A stretch of DNA of 64,000 nt from Pseudomonas coleopterorum (GTDB lineage: Bacteria > Pseudomonadota > Gammaproteobacteria > Pseudomonadales > Pseudomonadaceae). Location of the stretch: NCBI RefSeq assembly GCF_900105555.1, contig NZ_FNTZ01000001.1:4715001-4779000 (forward strand), given 5' to 3'. The translations under genes were made by a program, and so were the position numbers. Below, piece after piece: positions 45,550 to 54,771 of this stretch (its first letter is position 1; every line of letters starts with the position of its first letter). The notes under the pieces are model-generated. The model had not been told where the DNA came from. It searched no databases and saw nothing but the letters and a program-made list of their open reading frames with translations.

Positions 45550-45950
45550 CTGTGTGAGCGGGCTCTGCCCGCGAAGGGCCCACAACCGCTCTGCGCACCT
45601 CACGCGCACTGTGGGAGCGGGCTCTGCCCGCGAAGGGCTCACAACCGCTCTGCGCACCTCGCGCGCACTGTGGGAGCGGGCTCTGCCCGCGAAGGGCCCA
45701 CAACCGCTCTGCGCACCTCACGCGCACTGTGGGAGCGGGCTCTGCCCGCGAAGGGCCCACAACCGCTCTGCGCATCTCACGCGCACTGTGGAAGCGGGCT
45801 CTGCCCGCGAAGGGCTCATAACCGCTCTGCGCACCTCACGCGCACTGTGGGAGCGGGCTCTGCCCGCGAAGGGCTCACAACCGCTCTGCGCACCTCACGC
45901 GCACTGTGGGAGCGGGCTCTGCCCGCGAAGGGCTCACAACCGCTATAGGT
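45550..45950. repeat. Seven-copy 59-bp REP tandem array
   Basis: Seven direct copies of GTGGGAGCGGGCTCTGCCCG-type REP repeat every 59 bp, separated by the linker ACAACCGCTCTGCGCACCTC plus ACGCGCACT. Copies differ at few places (GGCCC or GGCTC before the linker, one GTGGAAG). All REPs face the same way, unlike the facing pairs near gudD. A different extragenic repeat (TGTAGCGG...) follows at about 45955-45990. The 557-bp gap otherwise holds only the promoter of the next gene. Confidence 0.92.
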
Positions 45951-46079
45951 GCCTGCCTGTAGCGGTGCAAGCCGCGTCCGGCTTCACGCGAAAATCCTGA
46001 CACCCCCCACTGCCCTGCGGGGCAGAATCCCACTTCGCTTTGGGCTATCATCCGCGCATCTTCGAATGAGGGAATACCC

Positions 46080-47321
46080 ATGCTGAACGGCCTGTGGCTC
46101 AGCTTCTTTCTGATCGCCGCGATCTCGGCCTTCGGCCAATGGCTGGTCGGCGGCAACGCCGGTATCTTCGCCGCCATGGTCGAAAGCCTGTTCGCCATGG
46201 CCAAGCTGTCGGTCGAAGTGATGGTCCTGCTGTTCGGCACCCTCACCCTCTGGTTGGGTTTTCTGAAAATCGCCGAGAAGGCAGGTATCGTCGATTGGCT
46301 GGCCAAGATCCTCGGACCGCTGTTCAGCCGGCTGATGCCCGAGGTTCCGCGCGGGCATCCGGCACTGGGGCTGATCACCATGAACTTCGCCGCCAATGGC
46401 CTGGGCCTGGACAACGCCGCGACGCCCATTGGCCTCAAGGCCATGCGCTCGCTGCAGGAACTCAACCCCAGCGCTACCACGGCAAGCAATGCGCAGATCC
46501 TCTTTCTGGTGCTCAACGCCTCGTCGCTGACCCTCCTCCCGGTATCGATCTTCATGTACCGCGCCCAACAAGGCGCCGTGGACCCGACTCTGGTCTTTCT
46601 GCCGATCCTGCTGGCCACTTCCGCCGGTACGCTGGTCGGCCTGCTGGCAGTGGCTGTGATGCAGCGCTTGCGCCTCTGGGATCCGGTGGTTCTGGCCTAT
46701 CTGGTCCCGGGCGCGCTGCTGCTGGGCCTGTTCATGGCGTTTCTGGGCACCCTGTCGGCAACCGCGCTTGCAGGGCTGTCGTCGATCCTGGGCAACCTCA
46801 CCCTGTTCGGCCTGATCATCCTCTTTCTGGCCATCGGGGCGCTGCGCAAGGTGCAGGTCTACGAAGCATTCGTCGAGGGCGCCAAGGAAGGTTTCGATGT
46901 CGCCAAGAGTCTGCTGCCCTACCTGGTCGCCATGCTTTGTGCTGTGGGCGTGCTGCGCGCTTCGGGCGCCCTGGAGCTGGGGTTGGACGGGATTCGCCAC
47001 CTGGTCCAGTGGCTGGGCATGGACACCCGTTTCGTCGACGCCCTGCCGACCGCACTGGTCAAGCCGTTCTCCGGCAGTGCCGCGCGGGCGATGCTGATCG
47101 AAACCATGCAGTCCCACGGCGTGGACAGTTTTGCGGCCCTGGTCGCGGCCACCATTCAAGGCAGTACCGAAACCACCTTCTATGTGCTGGCGGTGTACTT
47201 CGGCGCCGTGGGTATCCAGCGCGCCCGCCACGCCGTGGGCTGCGCACTGTTGGCGGACCTGGCCGGGGTCATTGCGGCCATCGTCGTGTGCTACTGGTTC
47301 TTCGGCGCCACCGCTGCCTGA
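46080..47321 (+). CDS. Fused SpmA/SpmB-type nucleoside-recognition (Gate-domain) membrane protein
   Basis: A 413-residue membrane protein with two nucleoside-recognition (Gate) domains in tandem, equivalent to Bacillus spore maturation proteins A and B. The N-terminal half has TMNFAANGLGLDNAATPIGL near residue 100 and the C-terminal half has PFSGSAARAML and GSTETTFYVLAVYFG near residues 325-375. Such proteins are presumed transporters; the substrate in non-sporulating bacteria is unknown. It overlaps the convergent DUF5924 gene by 31 bp. Confidence 0.88.
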   Translation: MLNGLWLSFFLIAAISAFGQWLVGGNAGIFAAMVESLFAMAKLSVEVMVLLFGTLTLWLGFLKIAEKAGIVDWLAKILGPLFSRLMPEVPRGHPALGLITMNFAANGLGLDNAATPIGLKAMRSLQELNPSATTASNAQILFLVLNASSLTLLPVSIFMYRAQQGAVDPTLVFLPILLATSAGTLVGLLAVAVMQRLRLWDPVVLAYLVPGALLLGLFMAFLGTLSATALAGLSSILGNLTLFGLIILFLAIGALRKVQVYEAFVEGAKEGFDVAKSLLPYLVAMLCAVGVLRASGALELGLDGIRHLVQWLGMDTRFVDALPTALVKPFSGSAARAMLIETMQSHGVDSFAALVAATIQGSTETTFYVLAVYFGAVGIQRARHAVGCALLADLAGVIAAIVVCYWFFGATAA

Positions 47322-48331
47322 GAGGCGTCGTCGGTCACCTTGAAGCGCAATACACCGACGATCTGGCCATCTTCGGTCAGGACCCGCACCTGCCACCTTC
47401 CCGCGACATCGTCCGGGAAGTTCTGCTTGTGGCTCCAGGCGCGATAACCTTCCTTGCGTCCGCCGTGGATGTCCAGGGCGATGCGGTCGACTTCCTTACC
47501 CTTGTGCTGCCACACGTGGTAGATCCGCTCGTCCAGGCCCCGTGGAGCGTTGATTGCGGTGTAGGCATACAGACCACCACTGCGCAGTTGCGCCGCGCTG
47601 ACTGTCTCCAGACTGTCCCCGTGAGTGCGGCTACGGTTGTCCAGCTCGGTGGTCACCGCTACCTCCGTCAGCCACAGGGTCGCCGGCGGAACCCAGGAGC
47701 GCAGCAGCCACCCGGCGCCGCCGATCATCAGGGTCACCCCCACCAGCGCCACGCCCCGGCGCCAGTGATTGATCGGGAAGCTGACCGCGAGGCTTGGAAA
47801 AGCCAGCAGCATGGCGATGGCCAGCGCCAGCTTGAAGCTTTCATCGGTGGTCAGGTGCAGGATGATCGGCAGCGCTGTGAGCAACGCTGCGAACAACGTA
47901 AAAGTGTGCAGCGCCATGAAAAGCCAGCGCCGGGGTGCGACCCATTTGTAGTACAGCGGATCGATGATCGACACCAGTCCGGCTAGGGTCAGCAAGCCGG
48001 TGAACACCCATTGGCCACTGTTCCATGTGGTGGTGATATAGAAGAAAGGCAGCACGAAGAACAGACTTTCCTGGTGGATCATCTGCGTGGCATAGCGCAG
48101 CACCGGCGTTGGTATCTCGCGCTTGAACACCCGTGCGAACAACTGGGTGAAGGTGTTCTCCAGCATCAGCCAGAGCCAGGTCAGCAGCATCAGCACCGCG
48201 ATCCAGCTGGCCAGCCCCGCCTGTCGATCGACTAGCACGAAGCTGCCGATCCCGGACAGGAAACCGCCCAGCGCGATCACGCCCGGATAGCGTTTGATAA
48301 GGTCGATGAGTCGCTGGACGAAGTACGGCAT
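47291..48331 (-). CDS. DUF5924/DUF2914 membrane protein
   Basis: A 346-residue protein. The N-terminal ~210 residues contain about six hydrophobic segments; the C-terminal ~110 form a soluble DUF2914-like domain (IYHVWQHKGKEVDRIALDI, GRWQVRVLTEDGQIVGVLRF). Start ATG 48331 has GGAAG eight bases upstream; an ATG four codons earlier is possible. Function unknown. It ends within the coding region of the convergent Gate-domain protein. Confidence 0.82.
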   Translation of the reverse strand: MPYFVQRLIDLIKRYPGVIALGGFLSGIGSFVLVDRQAGLASWIAVLMLLTWLWLMLENTFTQLFARVFKREIPTPVLRYATQMIHQESLFFVLPFFYITTTWNSGQWVFTGLLTLAGLVSIIDPLYYKWVAPRRWLFMALHTFTLFAALLTALPIILHLTTDESFKLALAIAMLLAFPSLAVSFPINHWRRGVALVGVTLMIGGAGWLLRSWVPPATLWLTEVAVTTELDNRSRTHGDSLETVSAAQLRSGGLYAYTAINAPRGLDERIYHVWQHKGKEVDRIALDIHGGRKEGYRAWSHKQNFPDDVAGRWQVRVLTEDGQIVGVLRFKVTDDASQAAVAPKNQ

Positions 48332-48388
48332 GGTCTTCCACAAAAAAAAGGCAAAGAAACGGCAACCAGCAGACGGCTCCGGCAGGGC

Positions 48389-49825
48389 TCAGTGTCGTTT
48401 GGCGCGACGCCGCCAGACGATCAGCACCACCAGCAACAGTGCCAGGCCGATCAACACGGCCCAGGCAAGCTGATAGAACTGGTCATAGCTGAGCAGCGGT
48501 TTTTCCACACGCATGTACCCCGGCTTGCTGAGCAGCTGGCGCAATGCAGTATTGGCGTCTTCCACGGTGACCTGCCCCAACTGCCGTGCCGGGCTGGCAA
48601 AGCGGCCGTCGGTATAGTCGGCCAGTGCTCCCCAATAGTAGTCGGCCAAGGCAATGTTGCCTTGTGCCGCCCATGCTTGCCGGGCAATCGCCAGGTTCTT
48701 GAGACGCTTGAAGGTCACAGCGTCCACACCGCTGTCGCGCAGACGCGCGACCATCTGCCCCATGACCAGACCTGCCTGACCGATATCGGCCTGGTCCACC
48801 GCGGCATTCAGGCTCAACAGGCCGCTGTCGCCATACGACTCGCGGGCCACCCAGGGCCCATACGACAATCCGTGAGCCAGTCGCAGTTCGCGGTACAGCT
48901 CCCATTCCAGATAACTTTGCAGCAGGTCCAGCGTCGCCGGGTGTACGGTATCCAGCACCGGTTCGAGGAAATACAGGTGAAGCGTGGCGTCGTCGCCCAG
49001 CCAGCCGCGTATCAGGTCGGCCTGCGGCTCGGCTTCGTGGGTGACTGAACGAAGATCCTGATGATCGCTGGGCTCGACCGCGTCCAGCGCGCCCCAGGTC
49101 CGCTCCAGATAGGCGGGCAACAGCTTATCCAGGCCTCCGACGACGATCAGGCTCATGTTGTTCGGTGCATACCAGTTCTGCCGAACCTCACGCACCTGTT
49201 CCAGGGTCAGATCGGTGACTTCCGCAGGCTGGGGACACTTGAGCCCCAACTCGATGGCCAACTGGCTGCTGGCATTGCTGTCCTGAGCTGGCTTGTCGAG
49301 CAGGTGCTGCAGGTGGGAGTAATGGGTGCCATCTTCGTGCTCGATGATGCGCTTGGTGCTTGCCAGGACGTTGTCATCGATTCTGGTCTGGGTAATGGCG
49401 GCCAGCAGGAGGTCGAGCACCTTGCGCTGATTGCGCGCCGGTGCTTCGATCACGAAAGTGGTGTCGGCACTGCTGGTAAAGGCATTCCATTCGCCGCCCA
49501 GCGCTTGCATGCGCTCTTCGAGGCCGCCTTCGCCATGCTCGTCGATGCCGCTGAACAGCAGGTGCTCGAGCAGGTGGGGCAATTCCTGATCGGCGCAGGA
49601 GAAGTCGTCGAAACCCACGCCGACGACCAGGCGGATGGAAACATGGGCGCGTTCGTCGCCAGGCTTGAGCAGCAGTTGCAAGCCATTGGGCAGCAGATAG
49701 CCCTCAACCTGGAAACGGTCCAGCGCCAAGGCTTCACGGCCGGCGCACAACAGCGCCGCTGCCAGAAGCCACAGGCACAACAGGCGGCGCTGTGTACCTG
49801 GAGCGCTTTTCACCCGCTCGTGCAT
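48389..49825 (-). CDS. M16-family zinc peptidase with C-terminal membrane anchor
   Basis: A 478-residue protein. Signal or anchor helix at residues ~15-33, then an M16 catalytic domain with inverted zinc motif HLLEH near residue 84 and a downstream glutamate in the usual region. The second M16 lobe lacks the motif, as normal. A second hydrophobic segment near residues 450-470 (AWAVLIGLALLLVVLIV) followed by RRRAKRH suggests C-terminal anchoring, leaving the peptidase in the periplasm. Substrate unknown. It lies 57 bp upstream of the DUF5924 gene in the same direction. Confidence 0.85.
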   Translation of the reverse strand: MHERVKSAPGTQRRLLCLWLLAAALLCAGREALALDRFQVEGYLLPNGLQLLLKPGDERAHVSIRLVVGVGFDDFSCADQELPHLLEHLLFSGIDEHGEGGLEERMQALGGEWNAFTSSADTTFVIEAPARNQRKVLDLLLAAITQTRIDDNVLASTKRIIEHEDGTHYSHLQHLLDKPAQDSNASSQLAIELGLKCPQPAEVTDLTLEQVREVRQNWYAPNNMSLIVVGGLDKLLPAYLERTWGALDAVEPSDHQDLRSVTHEAEPQADLIRGWLGDDATLHLYFLEPVLDTVHPATLDLLQSYLEWELYRELRLAHGLSYGPWVARESYGDSGLLSLNAAVDQADIGQAGLVMGQMVARLRDSGVDAVTFKRLKNLAIARQAWAAQGNIALADYYWGALADYTDGRFASPARQLGQVTVEDANTALRQLLSKPGYMRVEKPLLSYDQFYQLAWAVLIGLALLLVVLIVWRRRAKRH

Positions 49826-49944
49826 GAATCCCTTCCATCGAAATCGGCCAAGTCAATGGAACAGACTCCCCGACCGGCGAGTCGTTCATAGCACATTGCT
49901 GGCCATCACTGCGTGCCGCGAGGGCAGCACGCAGCTCTGCAGGC

Positions 49945-50688
49945 TCAGGACTCTTCCTGAGACTCGCGACGCTTGCGCGCGATAGCGGTACGCATCTTGA
50001 TGTTGATCGCTTCCACGGCCAGGGAGAAGGCCATGGCGAAATACACGTAACCCTTGGGCACATGCACATCGAAGGCTTCGGCGATCAGTACGGTACCGAC
50101 CACCAGCAGGAACGACAGTGCCAGCATCTTCAACGACGGGTGCTGATCGATGAAGCGGCTGATGGTGCCCGAGGCGACCATCATCACCAACACCGCGACG
50201 ATGATCGCAGCGACCATGACCGGCACATGGGACACCATGCCGACCGCGGTGATGACCGAATCCAGCGAGAACACGATGTCGATGATGGCGATCTGAATGA
50301 TGGTGTAGATGAAATTGCCGCCCTTGCCTGCAACTTCGTCCCCGCCCTCTTCTTCACCTTCCATGCCGTGGTAGATCTCTTGCGAGCTTTTCCACAGCAG
50401 GAACAGGCCACCGAAGAACAGAATCAGATCACGCCCGGAGATGCCCTGGCCGAACACCACGAACAGGTCGGCGGTCAGGCGCATGACCCAGGTGATCGAA
50501 AGCAGCAGCAGGATACGGGTGACCATCGCCAGCGCCAGGCCGAAGATTCGCGTACGCGCCTGCATGTGCTTGGGCATGCGGCTCACCAGGATCGAGATCA
50601 TGATGATGTTGTCGATGCCCAGCACGATTTCCAGTGCTGTCAGGGTCAAGAAAGCAACCCAGATTTCCGGGTTGGTGAACCATTCCAT
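49945..50688 (-). CDS. TerC-family integral membrane protein
   Basis: A 247-residue protein with seven or so hydrophobic segments and the TerC signatures EIVLGIDNIIMISIL near residue 20 and DIVFSLDSVITAVGM near residue 130, with conserved membrane aspartates. TerC proteins export or allocate metal ions such as Mn2+ in several bacteria. ATG 50688 (MEWFTNPEIWVAFLTL) is the family start; the 12 in-frame upstream codons are not supported. Confidence 0.9.
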   Translation of the reverse strand: MEWFTNPEIWVAFLTLTALEIVLGIDNIIMISILVSRMPKHMQARTRIFGLALAMVTRILLLLSITWVMRLTADLFVVFGQGISGRDLILFFGGLFLLWKSSQEIYHGMEGEEEGGDEVAGKGGNFIYTIIQIAIIDIVFSLDSVITAVGMVSHVPVMVAAIIVAVLVMMVASGTISRFIDQHPSLKMLALSFLLVVGTVLIAEAFDVHVPKGYVYFAMAFSLAVEAINIKMRTAIARKRRESQEES

Positions 50689-50738
50689 GTGAAGTCCTTC
50701 GTGTTGGAGGCCAGGGCGAGGCAAGGCCGGAGACTACG

Positions 50739-50767
50739 GCGCCGCTGCCTGTGAATGGCAGCGGCGC
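50739..50767 (-). terminator. Strong hairpin after the citrate transporter gene
   Basis: GCGCCGCTGCC pairs perfectly with GGCAGCGGCGC over 11 bases around a TGTGAAT loop, 32 bp past the transporter stop on the minus strand. No uridine run, so termination may need Rho or the hairpin may protect the 3' end. Confidence 0.6.
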
Positions 50768-50798
50768 AACGTCATCCGGCCTGGTCCGCGAATAAGAT

Positions 50799-52106
50799 TT
50801 ATAGACTGCTGAACAGAGGAAAGATCCCCATGGCCAGTGCGGCGAACATTATGCACAGGCAAACCAGTACTGCCCACTTGAGGGTGAAGCGCTGGTGGTC
50901 ACCGAACTCGATACCGGCCAGGGCCACCAGCAGGTAGGTCGAGGGAACCAGCGGGCTGAGCAGGTGCACTGGCTGTCCGACGATCGAGGCACGCGCCATT
51001 TCGACCGGCGAGATACCGTAGTGCGCAGCCGCTTCGGCCAGTACCGGCAGGACGCCATAGTAGAAGGCATCGTTCGACATGAAAAAGGTGAACGGCATGC
51101 TCACCAACGCGGTGATCACGGCCAGGTACGGGCCCATGGCATCCGGAATCACGGCCAGCAGGCTCTTGGACATGGCGTCGACCATGCCGGTACCGGTCAG
51201 GATACCGGTAAAGATACCCGCGGCGAAGATCAACCCGACCACGGCCAGAACGCTGCCGGAGTGAGCGGCAACACGTGCCTTCTGCGCTTCCAGGCACGGG
51301 TAGTTGACGATCATGGCGATACTGAACGCGATCATGAACAGCACCGGCAGCGGCAGCAGGCCCATGATCAAGGTCACCATCAACAGCAGGGTCAAGCCGC
51401 CGTTGAACCAGATCAATTTGGGCCGGCGCGCGTCCGGGTACTGCGAGACGCTGATCTCGCTGTGGTCTATTTCATCGCCTTGCAAATGCAGCTCGCCCAG
51501 GCGAACGCGCTCGCGCTTGCCGTACATGTAGGCAATCACCAGGATGGCGATGACGCCGAACGCCATGGCCGGGATCATCGGCACGAAGATGTCCGAAGGG
51601 TCGACATGCAAGGCGCTGGCGGCACGTGCGGTGGGACCACCCCACGGCGTCATGTTCATGACCCCGCCTGCCAGGATGATCAAGCCGGCCATGATCCTCG
51701 GGCTCATGCCGATGCGCTGGTACAGCGGCAGCATGGCCGCCACGCAGATCATGTAGGTGGTCGCGCCGTCACCGTCCAGCGAAACGATCAGTGCCAGCAC
51801 GGCGGTACCGACCGAGACTTTCAGCGGGTCGCCCTTGACCAGCTTGAGGATCTTGCGCACTGCCGGGTCGAACAAACCCGAATCGATCATCAGTGCGAAA
51901 TACAGGATGGCGAACATCAGCATCACGCCGGTCGGCGCAAGCTTGGTAATGCCCGCAAGCATCATCGGGCCGATTTCCGGTGCGAAACCACCGAACAGAG
52001 CGAACAGGATAGGCACGATGATCAAGGCGATCAGCGCGGAAAGGCGCTTGGTCATGATCAGGAACATGAACGTGATGACCATGGCAAAGCCAAGGAATGT
52101 CAGCAT
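50799..52106 (-). CDS. Citrate-Mg2+/H+ symporter (CitMHS family)
   Basis: A 435-residue transporter with about twelve hydrophobic segments. Conserved CitMHS motifs are visible: SLDGDGATTYMICVAAMLPLY near residue 110, MTPWGGPTARA near residue 152 and FFMSNDAFYYGVLPVL near residue 342. It imports citrate, probably as a metal complex. The upstream 361-bp gap holds its promoter and a single REP; I see no recognised operator. Confidence 0.9.
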   Translation of the reverse strand: MLTFLGFAMVITFMFLIMTKRLSALIALIIVPILFALFGGFAPEIGPMMLAGITKLAPTGVMLMFAILYFALMIDSGLFDPAVRKILKLVKGDPLKVSVGTAVLALIVSLDGDGATTYMICVAAMLPLYQRIGMSPRIMAGLIILAGGVMNMTPWGGPTARAASALHVDPSDIFVPMIPAMAFGVIAILVIAYMYGKRERVRLGELHLQGDEIDHSEISVSQYPDARRPKLIWFNGGLTLLLMVTLIMGLLPLPVLFMIAFSIAMIVNYPCLEAQKARVAAHSGSVLAVVGLIFAAGIFTGILTGTGMVDAMSKSLLAVIPDAMGPYLAVITALVSMPFTFFMSNDAFYYGVLPVLAEAAAHYGISPVEMARASIVGQPVHLLSPLVPSTYLLVALAGIEFGDHQRFTLKWAVLVCLCIMFAALAMGIFPLFSSL

Positions 52107-52433
52107 GGGAATACTCCAGGCACAGCGCGGCTAAGGACGAAGAACGATAGGTTCAGCGAAGAATGGCAAGAGCCGGGAGTATGGGAAGGGAGGCACTACG
52201 GGTAGGGATCATCAAGGACATCGGTTTCACCATTGTTGTTGTTCAAGAGGCCGAAAGCGCATCTGGATGCTGCTTTCTGGCCGGCCGGTCTTACGCCGGG
52301 GGTGAGTCGATGCTAAGTCGGCAAGCTTTCAACAACCTTTCGCCATTCAAAACGATACAATTGAACACAAATCAATCCCCTCAACGACACACCGTCCCTT
52401 TGAGAAAACTCTCTACCCGTAACGCACACCTCC

Positions 52434-52467
52434 CCTGTGGGAGCGGGCTCTGCCCGCGAAGAGGCCC
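52434..52467. repeat. Single REP abutting the DUF4105 stop codon
   Basis: One REP copy (CTGTGGGAGCGGGCTCTGCC then CGCGAAGAGGCCC) ends exactly where the DUF4105 stop codon (TCA on the plus strand, 52468) begins. It is not duplicated, unlike the REPs next to gudD, thrB and the FadR-type gene. The remaining 52107-52433 stretch contains nothing else I can identify. Confidence 0.85.
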
Positions 52468-54429
52468 TCAAGGCAACACCAACCCCCCCGCCGCCTTGTG
52501 CAATTCACGCAGATGCTCCCCCACCTGCTTGAGATTCGCTTCGGTGGCCGCAATTTCCCTGGCCCGCTCAGGCGTCAACAGCGCCCTCACCTCTTTGTCC
52601 AGACCGGTACTCAGGCGCTGCAGCTGTTGCTGACGCTGACTGCTTTCCGATTCCAGGCGCTGCCACTCCGCCGTCTGCGGCAAACCGTAGCCACCGTTGT
52701 CGAGCAACTCCGCCGGTCGGCTGAGAAATCCGCTGTTGGCCAGGATCTCCTGCAGCATCTGGTTGGCATTGGCCACACTACCGTCGCCCAGCTCGCGAGC
52801 ACCCAGGTAGCGCTGCTTCACTTCCTCCTGGGCCAACAGCAACTGACGTCGGTAACTGGCCTGCTCCAGCAACAGCAGCGCGGCACTGGTGCGCAGATCG
52901 GCCTGGGCAAACCAGGGTTGCCGCTGCTGCGCGCTCTGCTCCAGCCACGCTTCGACGCTTTGCTGCGGAATCGGCAGATGCTTGCGCAGCACCTCGAACA
53001 TGGCCTGATAGCGATCGCGATACGAATCGAACCGATAACCCAGGCGCAGTGCCTCGCGCGGATCATCCAGTACGCTGCCATCGGCCAGCCCGCGGCCTTC
53101 CAGAACTTCGAGCAATCCGTTGGGCAAGATGCTGTCGATACCCTGCAAGCGCGGATCATGCGTACCACTGCGCAGCAGCTTGAGGTTTTCCACCGCACAG
53201 TTGTTGGACAGAAAGTAGTAGCTGCCGTCGTAGCTCCAATGCATTTCGGCCGCATGGCGCACCAGCGACTCGATCTCCGGCCGATCCAGCTTCAGCGGCA
53301 CCGAAGCCAGGCTGCGCAGCTCGGTCTTGGTGTATTCGTCGATCACCTGCGACAACGGCAACACGAACAGCCGCGAGGGGTATTGCCCCATCAGCCCGCC
53401 CCAGGTGGAAAGCTGCACGTCGTTGACGAACGCGCGGTAGGACAACACCAGATGCTGCTCCAGATCCAGACGACAGTCCGGGCCACGCGGCCGCCCCGGT
53501 GCGCAGATGACCAGGCGCAGCATGCTGTGCCCCCAGCGGCTGGCCAGGTTCTGATTGGCCTCGGCCAGCAGGTAGTCCACCGCATAGACCCGTTCAGGAT
53601 CGATCTTGCCCAGCGGCGTCTTGGCAAAGTCGCTGCCCGCATTCAGGTACGGCAGGCCTTGGGCACAGCTTTGCTGGCGTGCGGGCGCCCAGTCGAACCG
53701 CGCCTTGAAATATTCGAACAGTGCCGGACGACGGCAGGCATAGGTCGGGTCGAGCAGGAAATACTCCATGTTCACCGCAACGAATTCCTTCGGACTGCTC
53801 ACCTCATAGATATCAGGGCTGCGCACGATCTGACGGTTCTGCTCTTCACGCTCACCACGGCGCCCGACATATTGCTGCCAGCCAGCCAGGTCCAACAGGC
53901 GTGGATCGTCGCTCAGGGTGAAGCGGCGGGTCGTCTGGCCACGGCACTCATCGGGCAGGCCCACCTTGCCCAGGCTTGCATCCTGTCGGCCGCAGCGGCT
54001 GACCAAAGTGCGCTCGGCAGGTGTCCAGAGGCGCGCGCGGTCGTAGATATGGGTCAGCTCGTGAAGCATGGTGGCCAGCAGCTCCTCGCGCACCGTGCCG
54101 TGGGGACGATTGGTCCGCCGCTGGGCCGAAGAGCCGTCGGCCAGTCCTTGCAGCTGGTTGAGGTTCAACTCAAGGCTCGAGACCAGGGAGGCCTGACCAT
54201 AGGCATTGTCGGGCATGCGCGACGACCAGCTGACGTCGATCCGGCGGTCCAGTTGCTCGACGAAGCGCGGCGGCAATGCAGCCATCGCATCGTCGAGCAG
54301 TGCTTGGCTGGCATCGGCCTGTCGTGCGTCCAGCCCGCTGCGATCAAGGACCAACTGCAAGCCGGCCGTGGCCTGCGCCGTCGTCAGCAGAAGGCCTGCC
54401 GCCAGCAGCCAGCTGGTCAATCGTCTCAC
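52468..54429 (-). CDS. DUF4105 exported protein with HELTH zinc motif
   Basis: A 653-residue protein with a signal peptide ending AQATAG. A zinc-protease-like HELTH is at residues 123-127, and a downstream EFVAVNMEYF segment near residue 215 could supply the third ligand. The middle region (about 270-440) is DUF4105, with SRWGHSMLRLVIC and YYFLSNNCAVENLKLL. The final ~150 residues are helical and coiled-coil-like. A periplasmic peptidase or peptidoglycan-related role is plausible but unproven. It overlaps the first DUF2388 gene by four bases (ATGA), so they are coupled. Confidence 0.87.
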   Translation of the reverse strand: MRRLTSWLLAAGLLLTTAQATAGLQLVLDRSGLDARQADASQALLDDAMAALPPRFVEQLDRRIDVSWSSRMPDNAYGQASLVSSLELNLNQLQGLADGSSAQRRTNRPHGTVREELLATMLHELTHIYDRARLWTPAERTLVSRCGRQDASLGKVGLPDECRGQTTRRFTLSDDPRLLDLAGWQQYVGRRGEREEQNRQIVRSPDIYEVSSPKEFVAVNMEYFLLDPTYACRRPALFEYFKARFDWAPARQQSCAQGLPYLNAGSDFAKTPLGKIDPERVYAVDYLLAEANQNLASRWGHSMLRLVICAPGRPRGPDCRLDLEQHLVLSYRAFVNDVQLSTWGGLMGQYPSRLFVLPLSQVIDEYTKTELRSLASVPLKLDRPEIESLVRHAAEMHWSYDGSYYFLSNNCAVENLKLLRSGTHDPRLQGIDSILPNGLLEVLEGRGLADGSVLDDPREALRLGYRFDSYRDRYQAMFEVLRKHLPIPQQSVEAWLEQSAQQRQPWFAQADLRTSAALLLLEQASYRRQLLLAQEEVKQRYLGARELGDGSVANANQMLQEILANSGFLSRPAELLDNGGYGLPQTAEWQRLESESSQRQQQLQRLSTGLDKEVRALLTPERAREIAATEANLKQVGEHLRELHKAAGGLVLP

Positions 54430-54746
54430 AGTGCGAGAATGGCTTCGGCAAGGTCCTGGTCACTGGCGCTGCGCGCCTGTGGAACGCGTTCGCGCAGCGT
54501 ATTGAAAGCCGCCTCCAGTTGGGCGCCACGAATATCGCCCTGGCTGGCCACATAGCTGGCCGCATCGTCCCGGGCTTCCAGGACCACCTTGGAGTCACGG
54601 ATCGAAGTGGTGGTGTCGGACGTGAAATCGATCGATCGGCCGAATGCACGAACGATGATATTACTGGTGGCCACGACAGTTTGGGCCTGGGCCACATCGG
54701 CCAGCAAGAACAGGCCGAGGGTAGCGGCAATCAGCGGGGTACGCAT
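54426..54746 (-). CDS. DUF2388 small periplasmic protein (copy 1)
   Basis: A 106-residue exported protein with signal peptide ending VAQAQT. The conserved core ARDDAASYVASQGDIRGAQL and the ending LAEAILAL define DUF2388 (TIGR02448), a family largely confined to pseudomonads. Function unknown. Start ATG 54746 gives the signal peptide; it is translationally coupled to the DUF4105 gene downstream. Confidence 0.88.
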   Translation of the reverse strand: MRTPLIAATLGLFLLADVAQAQTVVATSNIIVRAFGRSIDFTSDTTTSIRDSKVVLEARDDAASYVASQGDIRGAQLEAAFNTLRERVPQARSASDQDLAEAILAL

Positions 54747-54771
54747 GGAGCTTCTCCGTAATACGAGGTGT

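Noticed and set aside
45550..45950. CRISPR array
   Set aside because: Regular spacing was considered, but the intervening linkers are identical rather than unique spacers, the repeat is a REP, and no cas genes are present.
45544..46000. Repetitive 134-148 codon frames in the 59-bp array
   Set aside because: 59 is not a multiple of three, so the repeat simply cycles through all frames. The products are translated REPs.
46094..47986. 630-codon plus-strand frame overlapping the Gate-domain gene
   Set aside because: It is a shadow of the Gate-domain gene and of the convergent DUF5924 gene; composition is Arg/Gly/Pro-rich and no domain is visible.
52107..52433. A small gene in the gap upstream of the citrate transporter
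   Set aside because: The only frame of note includes REP sequence and has no ribosome-binding site or recognisable product.
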